Program-made: the position numbers and the translations under genes
Shown here: piece by piece, positions 1 through 6,329 of the stretch
Layout: every line of letters begins with the position of its first letter
Position numbering within the stretch: position 1 is the stretch's first letter
Notes under the pieces: model-generated
What the model saw: only the letters and a program-made list of their open reading frames with translations
Databases searched by the model: none
What the model was told of the DNA's origin: nothing
Assembly (NCBI GenBank): GCA_024275775.1
Contig: JAJRYM010000219.1
Coordinates: 1 to 8,475, forward strand
Direction: 5' to 3'
Length of the DNA stretch: 8,475 nucleotides
DNA from: Nitrospirota bacterium
GTDB lineage: Bacteria > Nitrospinota_A > UBA7883 > JACRGQ01

Positions 1-114
1 AAGGCTTTTCTTGCCTTTTTTCATGATCATGCTGATTACGCGGGTTACAAGCACGTCCCGGTAAACCGGGTCAGGCGTAATCGTTCTTTTTTCAACTCGT
101 CTTCGTCTAGCCAT
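1..114 (-). CDS. rpsG: 30S ribosomal protein S7, N-terminal 38 codons (cut by window edge)
   Basis: The reading frame starts at ATG (complement of 112-114) and runs off the left edge. The visible protein begins MARRRRVEKR and continues TITPDPVYRD, then a basic segment ending MKKGKKSL. This is the conserved start of bacterial S7, which binds the 3' domain of 16S rRNA and nucleates assembly of the small-subunit head. It follows rpsL after only 9 bases (ATTTAAATT), with no recognisable Shine-Dalgarno, so translation is probably coupled to rpsL termination (inference). In E. coli, S7 represses its own operon through a structured rpsL-rpsG spacer; a 9-base gap cannot hold such a site. Codons for D15-R19 contain a small inverted repeat at 57-70 that resembles one in the rpsL leader. 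Identification is very secure; everything beyond residue 38 is unseen. Confidence 0.97.
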   Translation of the reverse strand, partial: MARRRRVEKRTITPDPVYRDVLVTRVISMIMKKGKKSL

Positions 115-123
115 AATTTAAAT

Positions 124-501
124 TTACTTTTTCTTTTGGCGTTTAGTGCCGTATTTGGATCGGCGCTGGTTGCGGTTGTCCACTCCCTGCGTGTCCAGGG
201 TGCCTCTAACGACATGATAGCGAACGCCGGGAAGATCCTTTACCCTGCCTCCCCGTATAAGGACTATCGCATGCTCCTGCAGGTTATGGCCGACGCCCGG
301 TATGTAGGAGGTAACCTCGAACCCGCTTGTAAGCCGAACACGGGCGACTTTCCTCATGGCGGAGTTCGGTTTTTTGGGCGTTACTGTGTAAACGCGGGTA
401 CAGACGCCACGCCTCTGCGGGCACCTTGCCAAAGCGGGACATTTCGTCTTGGCGCGGAGCTTTGTTCTACCCTGACGCACAAGCTGGTTAATGGTCGGCA
501 C
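124..501 (-). CDS. rpsL: 30S ribosomal protein S12
   Basis: This 125-residue protein matches S12 in length and sequence: a start of VPTINQLVRQGR (V read as fMet), then CPQRRGVCTRVYT, TPKKPNSAMRK, GFEVTSYIPG and GGRVKDLPGVRYH, ending in a lysine-rich tail. S12 lies at the 30S decoding centre and affects accuracy. K43 and K88, the usual streptomycin-resistance positions, are both the wild-type lysine. D89, the residue methylthiolated by RimO in many bacteria, is present. I chose the GTG at 501 because an AGGAGG lies 6 bases upstream and the family begins PTINQL here; an in-frame ATG at 594 would add 31 unrelated residues and would overlap the promoter -35. The gene has its own promoter and leads directly into rpsG. 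Confidence 0.97.
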   Translation of the reverse strand: MPTINQLVRQGRTKLRAKTKCPALARCPQRRGVCTRVYTVTPKKPNSAMRKVARVRLTSGFEVTSYIPGVGHNLQEHAIVLIRGGRVKDLPGVRYHVVRGTLDTQGVDNRNQRRSKYGTKRQKKK

Positions 502-507
502 CTGTTT

Positions 508-513
508 CCTCCT
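508..513 (-). promoter_or_regulatory. Shine-Dalgarno of rpsL that fixes a GTG start
   Basis: On the minus strand AGGAGG is followed by AAACAG and then GTG. The perfect site with 6-base spacing decides the GTG start of rpsL over the longer in-frame ATG. Confidence 0.9.
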
Positions 514-534
514 AAACAATATCAACGTTTCAGA

Positions 535-553
535 TTTCCGGTAAACCCGGAAA
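535..553 (-). promoter_or_regulatory. Small hairpin in the rpsL leader RNA
   Basis: Arms at 535-541 and 547-553 form a perfect 7-bp stem (UUUCCGG/CCGGAAA in the RNA) around a 5-nt loop GUUUA. If transcription starts near 559, the hairpin occupies about +7 to +25 of a leader of roughly 58 nt. It may protect the 5' end or be a regulatory site; the sequence alone cannot tell these apart. Ten bases, GGTTTACCGG, recur in a second inverted repeat within the first codons of rpsG (57-70). Confidence 0.5.
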
Positions 554-565
554 AGCAAAGGATTG

Positions 566-594
566 ATGGTACTTACACAAAAGGTTTCTGTCAA
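566..594 (-). promoter_or_regulatory. Sigma70-type promoter of the rpsL-rpsG operon
   Basis: On the minus strand a perfect -35 TTGACA (589-594) is separated by exactly 17 bases from TACCAT (566-571), which matches the -10 consensus at 4 of 6 positions. The predicted start is near 559, giving a leader of about 58 nt. The position shows that rpsL is the first gene of its transcription unit. The divergent batD begins at 714. Confidence 0.8.
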
Positions 595-613
595 ACATTT
601 TTTTATCTTTTTT

Positions 614-633
614 AAAGGCGCGAAAGCCTTTTT
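614..633 (+). repeat. Short inverted repeat with T-run in the rpsL/batD divergent spacer
   Basis: AAAGGC (614-619) and GCCTTT (626-631) form a 6-bp stem around GCGAAA, with five Ts at 629-633. Read on the plus strand it looks like a weak intrinsic terminator, but no plus-strand gene lies upstream for it to end. It might limit antisense transcription leaving the rpsL region, or it may be chance. The rest of the spacer (595-713) shows no convincing batD promoter: TATAAC at 685-690 is a fair -10 but has no -35 at proper spacing. Confidence 0.3.
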
Positions 634-713
634 GCCGAACGCATACCGGCGAAAAAAGAAGGTATCGACTCCTTGCCAAAAACATATAACAATATTAGAA
701 GGTAAATAGCAAG

Positions 714-2540
714 ATGCGAAAATTCAACTCTCTTTCCGGTAAGGCCGCGGTGATAACCGTTTTGATGGCGTTCGCCGCCATACCTGCGCCTGCCCGCGCG
801 GCAGATATAGAACTCTCTCTGAACGCCGACAAAACCAGAGTGGGGCTGGACGACTATGTAAAGGTGGAAGTGGGCGTAACCACCGACAGCATCCTCTCCC
901 TTCCCAAGGCTGAATTAAGCGGGATTGATTATTTCTCCATTGTAGGGGAAGGATCGTCCCAGAAAATATCGATCGTCAATATGAGCGTTAAACGTACATC
1001 CACCCATGCCTACACCCTCAAGCCGAGCGTGGCCGGAAAAACCGCGAAGATCATGGCGACACTGCGGTATAAGGGGAAAATATACAAATCCAACATCATT
1101 CGCGTGGAACTGGTGCAATCGACGGGCGGAAGACGCGCCCCCCCGCCTGCACCGGGCGGTGTTCCTTCACCGCATGGGTTTCAGAACCCGCCCAGAGCTT
1201 TAGACCGCTTATTTAAAAATTTCGGAGGCCGCAATAATTACAGACCGGACGATTTCATGCTACAGGCCCGCGTAAATTCCGCGCGGGTGTACGTGGGGCA
1301 GGAAGTCATTTACACTCTGGCTTTTTACCGCGCCCGGTCCATCTGGGGCGAGTCCAGATACGGCATACCGGATACGAAGGGGTTCTGGCGCGAGGATATC
1401 CCCGACCAGGCAAGAACACAAACAAAGATGGAGCGCGTGGCCAACAGGCAATATGCCGTTACGGAAGTTTCGATACTTTTATATCCGCTTACAAGCGGGA
1501 AAATCACGCTCGGCAGTGGAAGCATGCGGTTCCAGCCGGACGCCTTTTCGCCCGCCAGAACAATAACATCGAATCAAATTACGCTGGAAGTTCTGCCGTT
1601 GCCGGAAAAAGGGAAACCGAAGAATTTCTCCGGACTGGTGGGGCAGTTCAATATAAAAGCGGAAGTCGATAATAGAAAAACGACCGCAGGCAAACCGCTT
1701 AAACTTACCGTTTCGATAGGAGGAAAGGGAAACGTTCACGCCATTCCGAAACCGTCCGAGCCGGATTTTGACAATGTGGAAAAATACGAGCCGGAAACGG
1801 ACGACTCGTTCAATCCTACGCCCGGAGGCAACAGCGGTTCCCGAACGTTTACGTATGTTCTTATTCCTAGAGTGGAAGGCACTCTGAAAATCGGAAGTTT
1901 TGAAACCAATTTCTTCGACCCCGTAAACGGCAGATACGTTACGGTAAAAACGAAACCGATAACCGTTAACGTCGCGCCCGCGCCGAAACAGGCCGGCGGC
2001 GGCGTAGTACAGGTTCCCGTAACAGGAACTGAACGAACGCCTTTGAATCTGCGCCAGATTAAGCCGGATATGGAAGAGCTGAGCGAAAGCACGCCCTACT
2101 ACCGCAACCGCCTTTTCCAGGGTTACCTCGCCGCGCTCGTATTGGCTCTTCTTGGCGCCCATCTTTTGTTGCGGAGGCGGCGGAAGCGCGAGCTGGAGGA
2201 GAAATCCCGAAGTACGGAACCGATGCAGGTTGCCAAAAGACGGCTTGCCAAAGCGGACGGATTCATCTCCGGGGGAGACGGCGACGCGCTTTTCAGGGAA
2301 ATCGACGGAGCCCTGCGAGGGTACATAGCGGCAAAACTGAATATGGACGCTAATGAAGCCACAAGGGATGAAATAGAAAAAAGGAGCAACGGCATAAACA
2401 GGGACGCTACCGAAGAGCTTCTGCAAATGCTTGAGAAATGCGAAACGGTAAGGTTCGGGCCGGTAATCGCCGGAAAAAACGAGATGCGGACGATGATGGA
2501 AAAATCTCAACTCATTCTAAAAAAACTGGAGGGAATATAA
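714..2540 (+). CDS. batD: BatD family envelope protein
   Basis: This 608-residue protein has the BatD (oxygen tolerance) layout. A signal peptide covers residues 1-29, with a likely cut after APARA. The first extracytoplasmic beta-rich region, about 30-135, carries the typical opening 'DIELSLNADKTRVGLDDYVK'. A Pro/Gly-rich linker spans about 138-160, followed by further beta-rich repeats to about 440. One transmembrane helix lies at about 468-486 and is followed by RRRRKR, so the alpha-helical C-terminal ~115 residues are cytoplasmic. Bat proteins usually work with a MoxR AAA+ ATPase and VWA-domain proteins in envelope stress or maturation; the precise biochemistry is unsettled. Those partners are not adjacent here. 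AGAAGG lies about 11 bases upstream of the ATG. The stop overlaps the start of the next gene. A 343-residue open frame on the opposite strand is a shadow of this gene. Confidence 0.85.
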   Translation: MRKFNSLSGKAAVITVLMAFAAIPAPARAADIELSLNADKTRVGLDDYVKVEVGVTTDSILSLPKAELSGIDYFSIVGEGSSQKISIVNMSVKRTSTHAYTLKPSVAGKTAKIMATLRYKGKIYKSNIIRVELVQSTGGRRAPPPAPGGVPSPHGFQNPPRALDRLFKNFGGRNNYRPDDFMLQARVNSARVYVGQEVIYTLAFYRARSIWGESRYGIPDTKGFWREDIPDQARTQTKMERVANRQYAVTEVSILLYPLTSGKITLGSGSMRFQPDAFSPARTITSNQITLEVLPLPEKGKPKNFSGLVGQFNIKAEVDNRKTTAGKPLKLTVSIGGKGNVHAIPKPSEPDFDNVEKYEPETDDSFNPTPGGNSGSRTFTYVLIPRVEGTLKIGSFETNFFDPVNGRYVTVKTKPITVNVAPAPKQAGGGVVQVPVTGTERTPLNLRQIKPDMEELSESTPYYRNRLFQGYLAALVLALLGAHLLLRRRRKRELEEKSRSTEPMQVAKRRLAKADGFISGGDGDALFREIDGALRGYIAAKLNMDANEATRDEIEKRSNGINRDATEELLQMLEKCETVRFGPVIAGKNEMRTMMEKSQLILKKLEGI

Positions 2541-3292
2541 TGAGATGCCTGATGATCGCCCTTGCATTCGCCCTTCTCCCTTCGGCCGGGTTCGCGCAGA
2601 CGCCGGCGGATTTCTACAACAACGGGAACAGGGCTTTCCTCGCCGGAGATTACGACACCGCAATAAAACTTTATGAGCAGGCCGGAGTTGAAAACAGCGC
2701 GGTTTTTTACAACACCGGCAACGCATGGCTGTTAAAAGGGCAAACAGGTGAGGCTATCCTGTATTACAGGCGGGCGCTAAGGCTCACGCCGAGAGATAGG
2801 GATATCAGGCACAATCTGGAACAGGCCAGAAGTCTGCGCGAAAGAAAACTGGAAAGAAAATATAATCCCGAAAAGCCTGGTTTTCTTTCGGCTCCGTACA
2901 GGCTTTTGACAATCAACGAACTGGCGGCGGGCAGTCTCGCACTGCTCACCCTCTTCGGAGTAATGCTGGTATTCCACCTTAACCGGGCTAAGCCGAAACC
3001 ATCCGCATCCGCCGGGATGAAACCAGCTCTTACCATTACGGGAGCGCTATGCCTGCTCCTGCTACTGTTTACCGGAATAAAAACCTATCACCACATTGAG
3101 GATAAAAACGGCGTGATTATTGACTCCGAAGTTTCGGCTTTTTCCGAACCGTCGGTAAATTCCCCGGAAGTGCTGAAAATCCATGACGGCGACGAAGTGA
3201 TTATTGCCGGAACGGAAAACGGATTTTTCAAGATAATCCTGCCCACAGGCTGGACGGGCTGGGTGCCCGCCACCTCTCTTGGAATAATTTAA
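2540..3292 (+). CDS. batE: BatE-like TPR and SH3 membrane protein
   Basis: Residues 1-19 are a signal peptide (cut probably after AGFA). TPR repeats follow at about 21-92, including FYNTGNAWLLKGQTGEA and LYYRRALRLTPRDRDI. A basic linker leads to two transmembrane helices (about 128-146 and 162-181). A C-terminal bacterial SH3 domain spans about 190-250 and ends in 'GWTGWVPATSLGII'. This is the arrangement of BatE, a TPR scaffold encoded beside BatD. I chose the ATG at 2540, which overlaps the batD stop (TAATG) and follows GGAGGG at 2529-2534; a longer open frame from 2438 lies inside batD and lacks this fit. Length is 250 residues. Tight coupling to batD implies equal production and a shared complex (inference). 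TPR-TM-SH3 proteins vary, so the exact symbol is less certain than the link with batD. Confidence 0.8.
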   Translation: MRCLMIALAFALLPSAGFAQTPADFYNNGNRAFLAGDYDTAIKLYEQAGVENSAVFYNTGNAWLLKGQTGEAILYYRRALRLTPRDRDIRHNLEQARSLRERKLERKYNPEKPGFLSAPYRLLTINELAAGSLALLTLFGVMLVFHLNRAKPKPSASAGMKPALTITGALCLLLLLFTGIKTYHHIEDKNGVIIDSEVSAFSEPSVNSPEVLKIHDGDEVIIAGTENGFFKIILPTGWTGWVPATSLGII

Positions 3293-3326
3293 GCCGTCGC
3301 CTGCCCGCTCCACAAACACGACCTGA

Positions 3327-3335
3327 TGGTATAAT
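3327..3335 (+). promoter_or_regulatory. Extended -10 promoter of the small membrane-protein gene
   Basis: TGGTATAAT is a perfect -10 hexamer (TATAAT, 3330-3335) with the TGn extension at 3327-3329. The -35 region 17 bases upstream is poor (GCTCCA), as is usual for extended -10 promoters. The predicted start is near 3342, leaving a leader of about 24 nt that contains the ribosome binding site. The spacer between batE and this promoter holds no obvious terminator, so read-through from batDE is also possible. Confidence 0.65.
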
Positions 3336-3350
3336 TAGTTAGGGAGTGGA

Positions 3351-3357
3351 AAGGAGG
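3351..3357 (+). promoter_or_regulatory. Strong Shine-Dalgarno of the 33-codon gene
   Basis: AAGGAGG ends 8 bases before the ATG at 3366. The near-perfect complement to the 16S tail is strong evidence that this very short frame is translated. Confidence 0.8.
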
Positions 3358-3365
3358 CGAAAGGC

Positions 3366-3467
3366 ATGCCACGTAAACATTCTTTCGACCCTGTAGCCGA
3401 AGAAATAGGGATGGCCTATCTTGTAATCGGCATACTGGCGGCAATGTTCATTTCAGCAATGCTGTAA
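3366..3467 (+). CDS. Small single-span membrane protein, 33 residues, unknown function
   Basis: ATG to TAA encodes 33 residues. The N-terminus is basic (MPRKHSF), followed by a short acidic stretch (DPVAEEIG) and a hydrophobic segment MAYLVIGILAAMFISAML reaching the C-terminus. This predicts an inner-membrane protein with an N-in, tail-anchor-like topology and no extramembrane C-terminal domain. I do not recognise the family. It does not match CydX, CcoQ or KdpF as I know them. A strong Shine-Dalgarno, an extended -10 promoter and a clean stop support it as a real gene. Small proteins of this type often act as subunits or regulators of larger membrane complexes. Its place 73 bases after batE, on the same strand, makes a Bat link possible but unproven. 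Confidence 0.65.
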   Translation: MPRKHSFDPVAEEIGMAYLVIGILAAMFISAML

Positions 3468-3773
3468 AAAACGCCGATACGGGAAAACCGGTGTTCCGAT
3501 GGAAGTGGGGAGTTGTTTGTGTCCCTGCAAGGTAAAAATACCGCATCAAAAAAAGCTGTGTGAGGTTTTTTAGACACAACTTCAACATGCCCGCAGTGTA
3601 ACTAACTGTTTTTAAAAGACTATTATTTTGGCATCATTCTGGCTTATAAGTAAAGTACATTCGAAAAAAACCTCCCTTGTGGGCGGGCAGACAAGTCACC
3701 CCCTCTTGTTAGCCCGCCCCACCCTCTTTAAAAGCAAACGGATTAAATCGGCAAATCGCTCCGGCCCTACAAG
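3468..3773. other. Gene-free spacer between converging units
   Basis: These 306 bases separate the small plus-strand gene from the 3' end of glnD. No credible coding frame is seen. Bases 3517-3579 could fold, on the plus strand, into a three-way junction: outer arms TTGTGTC (3517-3523) and GACACAA (3573-3579), hairpin GGTA-AAAA-TACC at 3531-3542, and an A6/T6 arm within 3548-3571. The stems are short and AT-rich. Bases 3600-3663 are AT-rich with no site I can name. A strong GC hairpin follows at 3679-3722. Confidence 0.6.
3664..3722 (-). terminator. GC-rich hairpin plus T-tract downstream of glnD
   Basis: Arms 3679-3688 (GTGGGCGGGC) and 3712-3722 pair over ten base pairs with one bulged C at 3720. 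An inner ACAAG/CTTGT helix (3691-3695 with 3705-3709) lies beyond a 2x2 internal loop and closes on a 9-base loop. Reading out of glnD, the stem is followed by AAGGGAGG and then seven Ts (3670-3664). The 8-base gap before the T-tract is not classical, so efficiency is uncertain. The stem could stop or stabilise transcripts from both converging sides. Its high GC content contrasts with the AT-rich bases beside it. Confidence 0.6.
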
Positions 3774-6329
3774 CTATTCTTTTTGAGCGATAGCCGAAAT
3801 AAGTTTCTGCCGAATCTCCGCCAGCCGTATTCTGTTTTCGATCTTTCTGCCGTTGGTCTCGTTGATGTAAATGGAGTTGATAGCCATGTGACCTTCGGTT
3901 GTGATATGGGCGGAAGCGATATTTGTCTGCATCTCGCTGAAGGCGCCAGCGAGGTCGTACACAAGGCCCAGCCTATCCTGAGCGATTATTTCAATAACCG
4001 TGCAATCGAACGATTCATCATTGAGGATTTTAATCGTCGGTTCCGAGCCGGGCAGGTTTTTCTCCTCGCCGCTCATTTTACGGCGATTGCATAAAAGCTC
4101 TTCCACGGTTTTTTCCCCGTTCAAAACCTTTTTTATATCGCCTTCCAGTCTCGCCCAGATGCCCTCGTCCAGAACCGGTTTCCCGTCCTTTCCGGTAACG
4201 CGGAAGAAATCGACCACCACTCCATCGTTTCTCGTAAGAATCTGTGCGTAATGAATGCTCATATTTTTGGACATAAGCGTTCCAAGCAGGCGGGCGAGAA
4301 GCCCAAGTTCATTTTCCGAAATTACCGTCAGCTCCCCCGGCTCTTTTTCACCGAAATTTCTGTGAGCAATTAAAGGCTCCTTCCCGCTTTCCATAAATTC
4401 TTTAAACAGCCTGGCGTCTTCTTCAATCTGGCCGGCCGATCTTATGGCAAAATAGTTGTGAGGCATGCTTTTAACGAAATTGCCGCCTTCTCTGGAAAGA
4501 ATGACGGCGGGGCGCGCCTGCACGGCTCCTTCCCCGAAGAACTCCATTGCCGCGTTGAAAAGCCCATTCAGCAGGACCGCTTTCCATGAGTTCCATACAT
4601 CCGGGCCGACGGCGGCCGTATCGGCGTAAGTGAGCATATAAAGCCTTTTGAGCGTTCTCGCGTTGCCCACCTGTTCGCAAAAATTCTTCAAAGTCCGCCG
4701 ATCGTTTATATCGCGCCTTTGCGCCACGCGGTTCATAAGGAGATGAAGCTGAACCACCGTTCTCACAGCATCCACCTCTTCCATGCTGTAGCCGAGGTTT
4801 TTTATGGTTTGGGGATTGATGTCTTCCTCTCGGCCTTCCCATGCGTCTCCCTTGCCGACATCGTGCAGTAGGATGGCGAGGCGCAGAAGGTCTTTTCTTT
4901 TTTCGTTCTCATACAGCGTTCGCAGAAGATCCAAATCCGGGTTGTCGTTTTCTTTCAGCCCGTCGAAAATATCCAGAGCCAGAAAAGAATGTTCGTCAAC
5001 GGTGAAACGGTGGTACAGATCGAAGGGGGTAAGAAAACGGATGGCGTGGAATTCCGGGATAACCGCCGTGAGCATCTTGGCATCCCGCATATTGCGCAGT
5101 TGATCCGCCGATTTATCCATTCTGAGGAGCGATCTGAACCCGTCCGCGAGCGCCGGCATGTCCGGCCTCTTGCGCTTCCAGAGAGCGCCCACTTTTTCAA
5201 AAGCCTTCCTGAGCAGAGGAGAAAGTTGGAGCTGTTTTTCGCACGCGAATTTCAAAATAGCGTAAACAGTCGCGGGAGAGAGCGCCATATCTTCGGCGGT
5301 GATATTTTTCGTATAAATTTCCTCCGGGCCTGCGAATATATCAGGCGCCAACTGCCGGTGGCGGAGTTTAACCAGAAAATCGCCCGCTCTTCCCGGCCGG
5401 TATCTGTAACCCTGGTCGGCCACTGAAGCGCCGAACCTGAATAATATGTCGGCCGCTCGATAATAATCGTTCATCATCGCCACCACTCTTTCCTTAACCC
5501 CGCCGCCGTAGCCCAGCCTTTCGGCCACATCCGGCTGAACGGCGAACGCAAGAACATCGTTCGGCCTGTCGTCATGGAAATGCAGGTCGTTGCGTATCCT
5601 GAAAAGAAAGTCCAGCGCGTTGCGCAGAATTTCCTTCTCCCGGCGCTCCACCAGCCCCCGCTTCTCCAGTCCTTCGATATCCTTTACCCCGTAACGCGCG
5701 GCGGCTATCCAGAGAGCTGTCTGATAATCCCGAAGCCCGCCCGGAGATTCCTTTATATTCGGTTCTGTTAAAAACGGCGTAAACTGAAAATTTTTGTGGC
5801 GCAGTTCGGTTTCATGCCGCTTGCCTTTAACGAACCCAACAACCGAAACGTCTATTGCCTTCTTCTTGAATTTACGCTCAAAAAAGCCGAACAGATCGCG
5901 GTTACCGTAAAGGAACCTCGATTCGATCATGCTGGTTTTGCTTACCGAATCTTCCAGGGAAATTCTGATGCAATCGGCAACTGTGCGGGTGGAGTGCCCC
6001 ACCTTGAACCCGATGTCCCACATGAGCGGAATGATTCCTGTGGGGGCGGCCTCTTTTTTAAGCGGAACGGTTTTCTCGAAAAGGAAAAGAAGGTCGATAT
6101 CGGAATTGGGGTTCAGCTCTCCCCTTCCGTACCCTCCCAGAGCCGCGAGAACGAAACTGTCGGGCGAAATCTCTCCCGCCTCGTGTTCAAGCAGTTCCAG
6201 AATTATTCCATCGACAAAAGCCGTCCACTCCCCGGAGATTTCAAACCCGCCGGCACCTGCAAGATGTTTTTGCCGAAGAAGATTCCGTTTTTCCTTTATC
6301 TTTTCCGCAAGGCCCGCCGCCCTATTCAT
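3774..6329 (-). CDS. glnD: PII uridylyltransferase / uridylyl-removing enzyme (GlnD)
   Basis: GlnD transfers UMP from UTP to the PII protein when glutamine is low and removes it when glutamine is high. The protein has 851 residues, near the usual 850-900. In order: a nucleotidyltransferase domain with GGYGRGELNPNSDIDLLFL at about 65-83, the conserved PGGLRDYQTALWIA at about 196-209, an HD domain (YHRFTVDEHSF near 438, LLHDVGKG near 487, LHLLMNRVAQRRDI near 527), and two C-terminal ACT domains (from about 667 and 774) that sense glutamine. One oddity: other GlnD proteins read KG-RGGDHS after HD..KG, while here the segment is DAWEGREED with no histidine, so the uridylyl-removing activity may be altered. 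The ATG overlaps the TGA of the protease gene (ATGA), which supports one operon with translational coupling. Confidence 0.95.
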   Translation of the reverse strand: MNRAAGLAEKIKEKRNLLRQKHLAGAGGFEISGEWTAFVDGIILELLEHEAGEISPDSFVLAALGGYGRGELNPNSDIDLLFLFEKTVPLKKEAAPTGIIPLMWDIGFKVGHSTRTVADCIRISLEDSVSKTSMIESRFLYGNRDLFGFFERKFKKKAIDVSVVGFVKGKRHETELRHKNFQFTPFLTEPNIKESPGGLRDYQTALWIAAARYGVKDIEGLEKRGLVERREKEILRNALDFLFRIRNDLHFHDDRPNDVLAFAVQPDVAERLGYGGGVKERVVAMMNDYYRAADILFRFGASVADQGYRYRPGRAGDFLVKLRHRQLAPDIFAGPEEIYTKNITAEDMALSPATVYAILKFACEKQLQLSPLLRKAFEKVGALWKRKRPDMPALADGFRSLLRMDKSADQLRNMRDAKMLTAVIPEFHAIRFLTPFDLYHRFTVDEHSFLALDIFDGLKENDNPDLDLLRTLYENEKRKDLLRLAILLHDVGKGDAWEGREEDINPQTIKNLGYSMEEVDAVRTVVQLHLLMNRVAQRRDINDRRTLKNFCEQVGNARTLKRLYMLTYADTAAVGPDVWNSWKAVLLNGLFNAAMEFFGEGAVQARPAVILSREGGNFVKSMPHNYFAIRSAGQIEEDARLFKEFMESGKEPLIAHRNFGEKEPGELTVISENELGLLARLLGTLMSKNMSIHYAQILTRNDGVVVDFFRVTGKDGKPVLDEGIWARLEGDIKKVLNGEKTVEELLCNRRKMSGEEKNLPGSEPTIKILNDESFDCTVIEIIAQDRLGLVYDLAGAFSEMQTNIASAHITTEGHMAINSIYINETNGRKIENRIRLAEIRQKLISAIAQKE

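Noticed and set aside
136..615. 159-residue plus-strand frame opposite rpsL
   Set aside because: Antisense to a secure ribosomal protein gene and crosses its promoter; no motif seen.
673..701. TTGCCA with TATTAG or TAGAAG as a batD promoter
   Set aside because: Spacing is 14 bases for the better -10, and the 17-base alternative is a poor match that overlaps the ribosome binding site.
1479..2510. 343-residue open frame on the minus strand opposite batD
   Set aside because: It lies wholly inside batD, shows no domain I recognise and is rich in Arg, Phe and Ser as expected of an antisense shadow; batD has clear signal-peptide and TM logic.
3476..3545. Fragment like a cobalamin riboswitch core (GGGAA..GGTG, then CCCTGCAAGGT)
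   Set aside because: The characteristic GCCACTG box is absent, the middle pairings do not fit, and no plus-strand gene lies downstream to regulate.
3630..3651. TTGGCA followed by TATAAG as a promoter
   Set aside because: Only 11 bases separate the elements, too short for sigma70.
4797..4868. Frameshift or sequencing error as the cause of the missing GlnD histidine
   Set aside because: The frame stays open with sensible GlnD sequence on both sides, and the next frame does not restore the DHS motif.
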